NCBI GenBank assembly: GCA_027325475.1
Contig: DAIEFO010000033.1
Coordinates: 2,906 to 12,305 of the forward strand
Direction: 5' to 3'
Length of the DNA: 9,400 nt
DNA from: Desulfobacteraceae bacterium
GTDB taxonomy: Bacteria; Desulfobacterota; Desulfobacteria; Desulfobacterales; Desulfatirhabdiaceae
Both the position numbers and the translations under genes were made by a program. Positions 6,702-9,400 of this stretch are shown here, one piece after another (the stretch's first letter is position 1; the number at the start of each line of letters is the position of its first letter). The notes under the pieces are model-generated. The model was not told where the DNA came from. It saw only the letters and a list, made by a program, of their open reading frames with translations, and searched no databases.

Positions 6702-7772
6702 ATGTCGAAAACTTATCAGATTGCCGTGATTCCGGGGGATGGCACCGGTCCGGAAGTTGTCGCCGAGGGCGTCAAGGTACTCCGGACAGTTGCAGAAAAA
6801 AGTCAGTTTAATTTCAATTTTATTAATTATCCCCTGGGGGGCGATCATTATAGAGCCACTGGGGAACTTTTGTCGGATGATACGCTGAAATCTCTCGCAA
6901 AAACGGACGCCATTTTTCTGGGCGCTATCGGACATCCGGATGTCAAACCCGGCGTACTCGAAAAAGGCATTCTCCTGAATCTGCGTTTTCATTTTGATCA
7001 ATATATCAATCTGCGCCCCGTTAAGCTTTATGAGGGAGTTTATACGCCCTTAAAGGATAAACAGCCGGCAGATATTGATTTTGTAGTGGTTCGTGAGAAT
7101 ACCGAGGGGCTTTATACCGGCGCCGGCGGATGTCTGAAACGGGGAACTCCGGATGAAGTAGCGGTTCAGGAATCTATCAACACCCGCAAGGGGGTCGAAC
7201 GGTGTATTCGTTTTGCCTTTGATTATTGCCGCAAACGCAACAAGGCCAAAAAACTTACCCTCTGCGGAAAGACCAATGTGTTGACCTATGCCTTTGATTT
7301 GTGGGAACGTACATTTCGTGAAGTTGCCAATGAATATCCTGATATTAAAGCGGACTATGCGCATGTGGACGCAATCAGCATGTGGATGGTTAAAAATCCC
7401 GAATGGTTCGATGTCATTGTCACTGACAATATGTTCGGTGATATCATCACAGATCTGGCCGCCATGATTCAGGGCGGGATGGGTATCGCCGCTGGAGGGA
7501 ATATCAATCCCGAGGGACTTTCCATGTTTGAACCGATCGGGGGATCGGCGCCCAAATACACCGGATTACAGGTGATAAATCCCATTGCAGCCGTTTCGGC
7601 AGCCCAGATCATGCTGGAAACACTGGGAGAAACCGAAGCAGCATCCTGGATTGAAAAAGGCGTCATTAAAGTACTTCGAGATGACATTAAAGATGTGGCC
7701 GCAGGGAAAATGGGCTATTCAACCAGTGATGTCGGCGATTTGATAGTATCGTATATCAGGAATAACTGCTGA
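6702..7772 (+). CDS. leuB: 3-Isopropylmalate dehydrogenase, type 2-like
   Basis: This NAD-dependent beta-decarboxylating dehydrogenase most likely oxidises 3-isopropylmalate in leucine synthesis. It begins with IAVIPGDGTGPEV and keeps the family active site: R95 and R105 (LRFHFDQYINLRP), R131 and Y138 (RENTEGLYTG), K190 (KTNVL), D223, D247 and D251 (DNMFGDIITDLAA), then GNINP and FEPIGGSAP for NAD binding. The substrate-side segment LGAIGHPDVKPGVLEKGILL resembles actinobacterial LeuB and tartrate/malate dehydrogenases rather than E. coli LeuB, so specificity is inferred mainly from the adjacent asd. I chose ATG 6702 (356 residues) because GGTGGA lies four bases upstream and the product then starts where relatives do. 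ATG 6681 would add seven residues but directly follows the terminator-like T tract. Confidence 0.9.
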   Translation: MSKTYQIAVIPGDGTGPEVVAEGVKVLRTVAEKSQFNFNFINYPLGGDHYRATGELLSDDTLKSLAKTDAIFLGAIGHPDVKPGVLEKGILLNLRFHFDQYINLRPVKLYEGVYTPLKDKQPADIDFVVVRENTEGLYTGAGGCLKRGTPDEVAVQESINTRKGVERCIRFAFDYCRKRNKAKKLTLCGKTNVLTYAFDLWERTFREVANEYPDIKADYAHVDAISMWMVKNPEWFDVIVTDNMFGDIITDLAAMIQGGMGIAAGGNINPEGLSMFEPIGGSAPKYTGLQVINPIAAVSAAQIMLETLGETEAASWIEKGVIKVLRDDIKDVAAGKMGYSTSDVGDLIVSYIRNNC

Positions 7773-7866
7773 AAAGAAAGCTTCTCATTGACGTTGAAAA
7801 GCCAGAGCGTTGCACGGAGTAGGGCATAGAAGACTCTGATTTATTTTTTGGAGTATCGAGGTAAAC

Positions 7867-8889
7867 ATGTCTAAGAAGTCATTCAATGTAGCTGTAGCTG
7901 GAGCGACAGGAGCTGTTGGAAATCAAATGATTGCTTGTCTGGAAGAGCGGAATTTTCCGGTCAATACCGTACGGTTTCTGGCTTCTTCCAAATCTGCGGG
8001 CAAACATCTCACATTCAGGGGAAAACCGGTCATCGTTGAAGAATTAACAGAGAATTCATTTCAACACATGGATATTGCGCTTTTTTCCGCTGGCGGCAGT
8101 ACCAGCGAGAAATTTGCACCCGCGGCGGCTAAGTCCGGTTGTGTCGTGATAGATAATTCCAGCGCATGGAGAATGGATCCGCAGGTGCCCTTGGTTGTTC
8201 CCGAAGTCAATGCGCATGCTGTTGCTGGTTATACCCGAAAGGGCATTATCGCCAATCCTAACTGTTCTACCATTCAGATGGTGGTGGCCCTAAATCCGAT
8301 TCATCGAAAATTCGGGATCAAGCGCATTGTCGTTTCTACATACCAGGCGGTCTCCGGTACGGGGCAGAAAGCCATCGTCGAGTTGACGCAGCAGACAGAG
8401 GCACTGTTGCGTCAGCAAACACCCGAAAATAAAGTCTATCCTCACCGTATTGCATTTAACTGCCTGCCGCATATCGATGTGTTCCTGGATAATGGCTACA
8501 CCAAGGAAGAAATGAAAATGGTGAACGAAACCCGTAAGATCATGGAAGACGACACGATACGTATTACGGCAACAACAGTTCGCGTTCCCGTGTTTTACAG
8601 CCATTCCGAGTCCATCAATATTGAAACGCGACTGCCCGCAACCCCAGACGATATTTGTAAACTGCTGTCCGATGCGCCCGGTGTCAAGGTTGTGGATGAC
8701 GTGAAGACCAATACCTACCCCATGCCGATAGACGCTGCAGGCCAGGATCTGACTTTTGTCGGCAGGATCCGGCAGGATGATTCCGTTGCCAATGCAATCA
8801 ATATGTGGGTTGTCGCAGATAATATCCGAAAAGGGGCAGCAACCAATGCTGTGCAGATAGCAGAAATTCTGTCAACCAATTATCTGTGA
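7867..8889 (+). CDS. asd: Aspartate-semialdehyde dehydrogenase
   Basis: Asd reduces aspartyl phosphate to aspartate semialdehyde with NADPH, the branch-point precursor of lysine and diaminopimelate, threonine, methionine and isoleucine. The 340-residue protein has the N-terminal nucleotide-binding loop GATGAVGNQ (12-20), SAGGSTS (74-80), the catalytic Cys133 in NPNCSTIQ, the loop TYQAVSGTG (158-166), and the catalytic-dimerization region with PHRIAFNCLPHID and RVPVFYSHSESIN, where R239 and H246 are the expected substrate-binding and acid-base residues. Length and motif order are normal for the bacterial, non-E. coli-type enzyme. GAGG five bases before the ATG supports the start. leuB lies 94 bp upstream on the same strand, so the two may be co-transcribed. 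Confidence 0.97.
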   Translation: MSKKSFNVAVAGATGAVGNQMIACLEERNFPVNTVRFLASSKSAGKHLTFRGKPVIVEELTENSFQHMDIALFSAGGSTSEKFAPAAAKSGCVVIDNSSAWRMDPQVPLVVPEVNAHAVAGYTRKGIIANPNCSTIQMVVALNPIHRKFGIKRIVVSTYQAVSGTGQKAIVELTQQTEALLRQQTPENKVYPHRIAFNCLPHIDVFLDNGYTKEEMKMVNETRKIMEDDTIRITATTVRVPVFYSHSESINIETRLPATPDDICKLLSDAPGVKVVDDVKTNTYPMPIDAAGQDLTFVGRIRQDDSVANAINMWVVADNIRKGAATNAVQIAEILSTNYL

Positions 8890-8903
8890 CAGGCCGACAA
8901 AAA

Positions 8904-8914
8904 ATCAAAACTGA
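8904..8914 (+). repeat. Left copy of an 11-bp direct repeat bounding the asd-greA element
   Basis: ATCAAAACTGA occurs here and again at 9054-9064, on the outer sides of the repeat-rich block. The match is exact. It may be a target-site duplication, although the last bases overlap the presumed terminal inverted repeat. Confidence 0.5.
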
Positions 8915-8930
8915 CGACTTCGTAAAAAAT
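8912..8930 (-). repeat. Inverted 19-mer copy 4a, left arm of palindrome
   Basis: On the minus strand this reads ATTTTTTACGAAGTCGTCA, 17 of 19 matches to the family. It faces the copy at 9012-9030. Confidence 0.7.
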
Positions 8931-9011
8931 CCGCATGCTGCCGTATCCTTCGTCATTGCAGCGTGCCACAAGTACGCTTTATTCCTAAGGATTTACGCGC
9001 CTTGCCTGTGA

Positions 9012-9030
9012 ACATTTTACGAAGCCGTCT
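9012..9030 (+). repeat. 19-mer copy 4b, right arm of palindrome
   Basis: ACATTTTACGAAGCCGTCT matches the family at 15 of 19 positions and is the pairing partner of copy 4a. Confidence 0.6.
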
Positions 9031-9038
9031 AAAAATAG

Positions 9039-9057
9039 ACTTTTTACGAAGCCATCA
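9039..9057 (+). repeat. 19-mer copy 5, 25 bp before greA
   Basis: ACTTTTTACGAAGCCATCA matches the family at 18 of 19 positions. It starts nine bases after the end of copy 4b, in the same orientation. With copy 4a it could also form the ends of a slightly longer element bounded by the 11-bp direct repeat. Confidence 0.72.
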
Positions 9058-9064
9058 AAACTGA
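9054..9064 (+). repeat. Right copy of the 11-bp direct repeat
   Basis: This is ATCAAAACTGA, identical to 8904-8914. Its first four bases are also the end of 19-mer copy 5. Confidence 0.5.
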
Positions 9065-9070
9065 TTCTCA

Positions 9071-9074
9071 GGAG
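9071..9074 (+). promoter_or_regulatory. Shine-Dalgarno that decides the TTG start of greA
   Basis: GGAG lies seven bases before TTG 9082. The next in-frame ATG (9097) would put this site 22 bases away, so the TTG is favoured. Confidence 0.7.
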
Positions 9075-9081
9075 TAATACG

Positions 9082-9400
9082 TTGGATCGAATACCTATGA
9101 CTCAGGGGGGCTATGATACCCTGAAAAAAGAACTGGAACGTCTGAAGAAAGTTGAACGTCCTCAGAATATTAAAGCCATTGAAGAAGCGCGTGCGCATGG
9201 CGATCTTTCAGAGAATGCCGAATTTGAAGCTGCAAAAGAGCGCCAGAGTTTTCTTGAAGGCCGTATCCGGGAGTTAGGATATAAGCTGGCAAATGCCGAT
9301 ATCATTGATCCTTCCCGTTTGCCTAAGGACAGGGCCGCGTTTGGCAGCCGAGTGCTTTTGGAAAATGTAGATACTGGAGAAACCGTTGAGTATCAACTGG
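9082..9400 (+). CDS. greA: Transcription elongation factor GreA, N-terminal part (3' end outside the window)
   Basis: GreA enters the RNA polymerase secondary channel and stimulates cleavage of backtracked transcripts. The 106 visible residues cover the N-terminal coiled-coil domain and the beginning of the FKBP-like C-terminal domain. Recognisable parts are IPMTQGGYDTLKKELERLK, the tip EEARAHGDLSENAEF with the acidic residues D41 and E44 needed for cleavage activity, then AAKERQSFLEGRI and LANADIID. From about residue 86 (FGSRVLLENVDTGE) the C-terminal domain starts; the sequence ends in codon 107. The start codon is TTG, chosen because it places IPMT at the family position and has GGAG upstream. 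In many proteobacteria greA follows carAB directly; here carB is about 7 kb away on the same strand, with the other genes in between. Confidence 0.97.
   Translation, partial: MDRIPMTQGGYDTLKKELERLKKVERPQNIKAIEEARAHGDLSENAEFEAAKERQSFLEGRIRELGYKLANADIIDPSRLPKDRAAFGSRVLLENVDTGETVEYQL

Larger units (their letters stand above)
8912..9030. mobile_element. MITE-like palindromic element between asd and greA
   Basis: Two facing 19-mer copies form the ends. Bases 8913-8927 and 9015-9029 pair at 14 of 15 positions. Further in, ATCCTT (8945-8950) pairs with AAGGAT (8987-8992), and AGCGT (8960-8964) with ACGCT (8974-8978), so the whole 119 bp can fold back on itself. There is no coding sequence inside. 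A size of about 120 bp, inverted ends, no gene and a related partial copy after purF fit a non-autonomous mobile element, or alternatively an intergenic structured-RNA repeat. No transposase is visible here to name a parent. Confidence 0.55.

Noticed and set aside
7803..7849. CAGAG/CTCTG stem with a T-rich run before asd, as a terminator between leuB and asd
   Set aside because: Only five pairs around a 26-base loop; too weak to claim, and leuB and asd are plausibly co-transcribed.

Overview
The window is an ordinary chromosomal stretch of housekeeping biosynthesis genes, most likely from a sulfate-reducing deltaproteobacterium of the Desulfobacterales (Desulfobacterota). That placement is an inference from four things: moderate GC; a B. 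subtilis-type (4Fe-4S, propeptide-bearing) PurF; a short archaeal/bacterial-type Psd coupled to PssA; and an actinobacterial/deltaproteobacterial-type LeuB directly followed by asd. No database search was possible.

Layout, left to right: the C-terminal ~630 codons of carB (pyrimidine/arginine), purF (purines), a 95-residue membrane protein with a strong ribosome-binding site, an RNase HI gene on the minus strand with an unusual N-terminal extension, a divergent psd-pssA pair for phosphatidylethanolamine synthesis, leuB (leucine) followed by asd (aspartate-family amino acids), and the start of greA, which runs off the right edge. All genes except rnhA are on the + strand. psd and pssA overlap by ATGA and are clearly co-translated. 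The others are separated by 94-244 bp gaps.

The gaps are the most interesting part. A 19-bp motif close to ACTTTTTACGAAGTCATCA occurs seven times in 9.4 kb, always between genes and never within one. One copy ends on the A of the purF start codon. Between asd and greA, two copies face each other and form a long imperfect palindrome that looks like a small non-autonomous mobile element (MITE-like), inside a region bounded by an exact 11-bp direct repeat. A truncated relative lies after purF.

Other regulatory candidates are a 9-bp stem plus T7 tract immediately before leuB (terminator or attenuator), a promoter followed by a perfect 8-bp hairpin in the psd leader, and a hairpin between the convergent small membrane protein gene and rnhA. 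I found no tRNA, rRNA, CRISPR array, transposase gene or phage gene. I see no multi-gene novel system. The points worth a second look are the repeat family, the RNase HI extension, the small membrane protein and the leuB leader.
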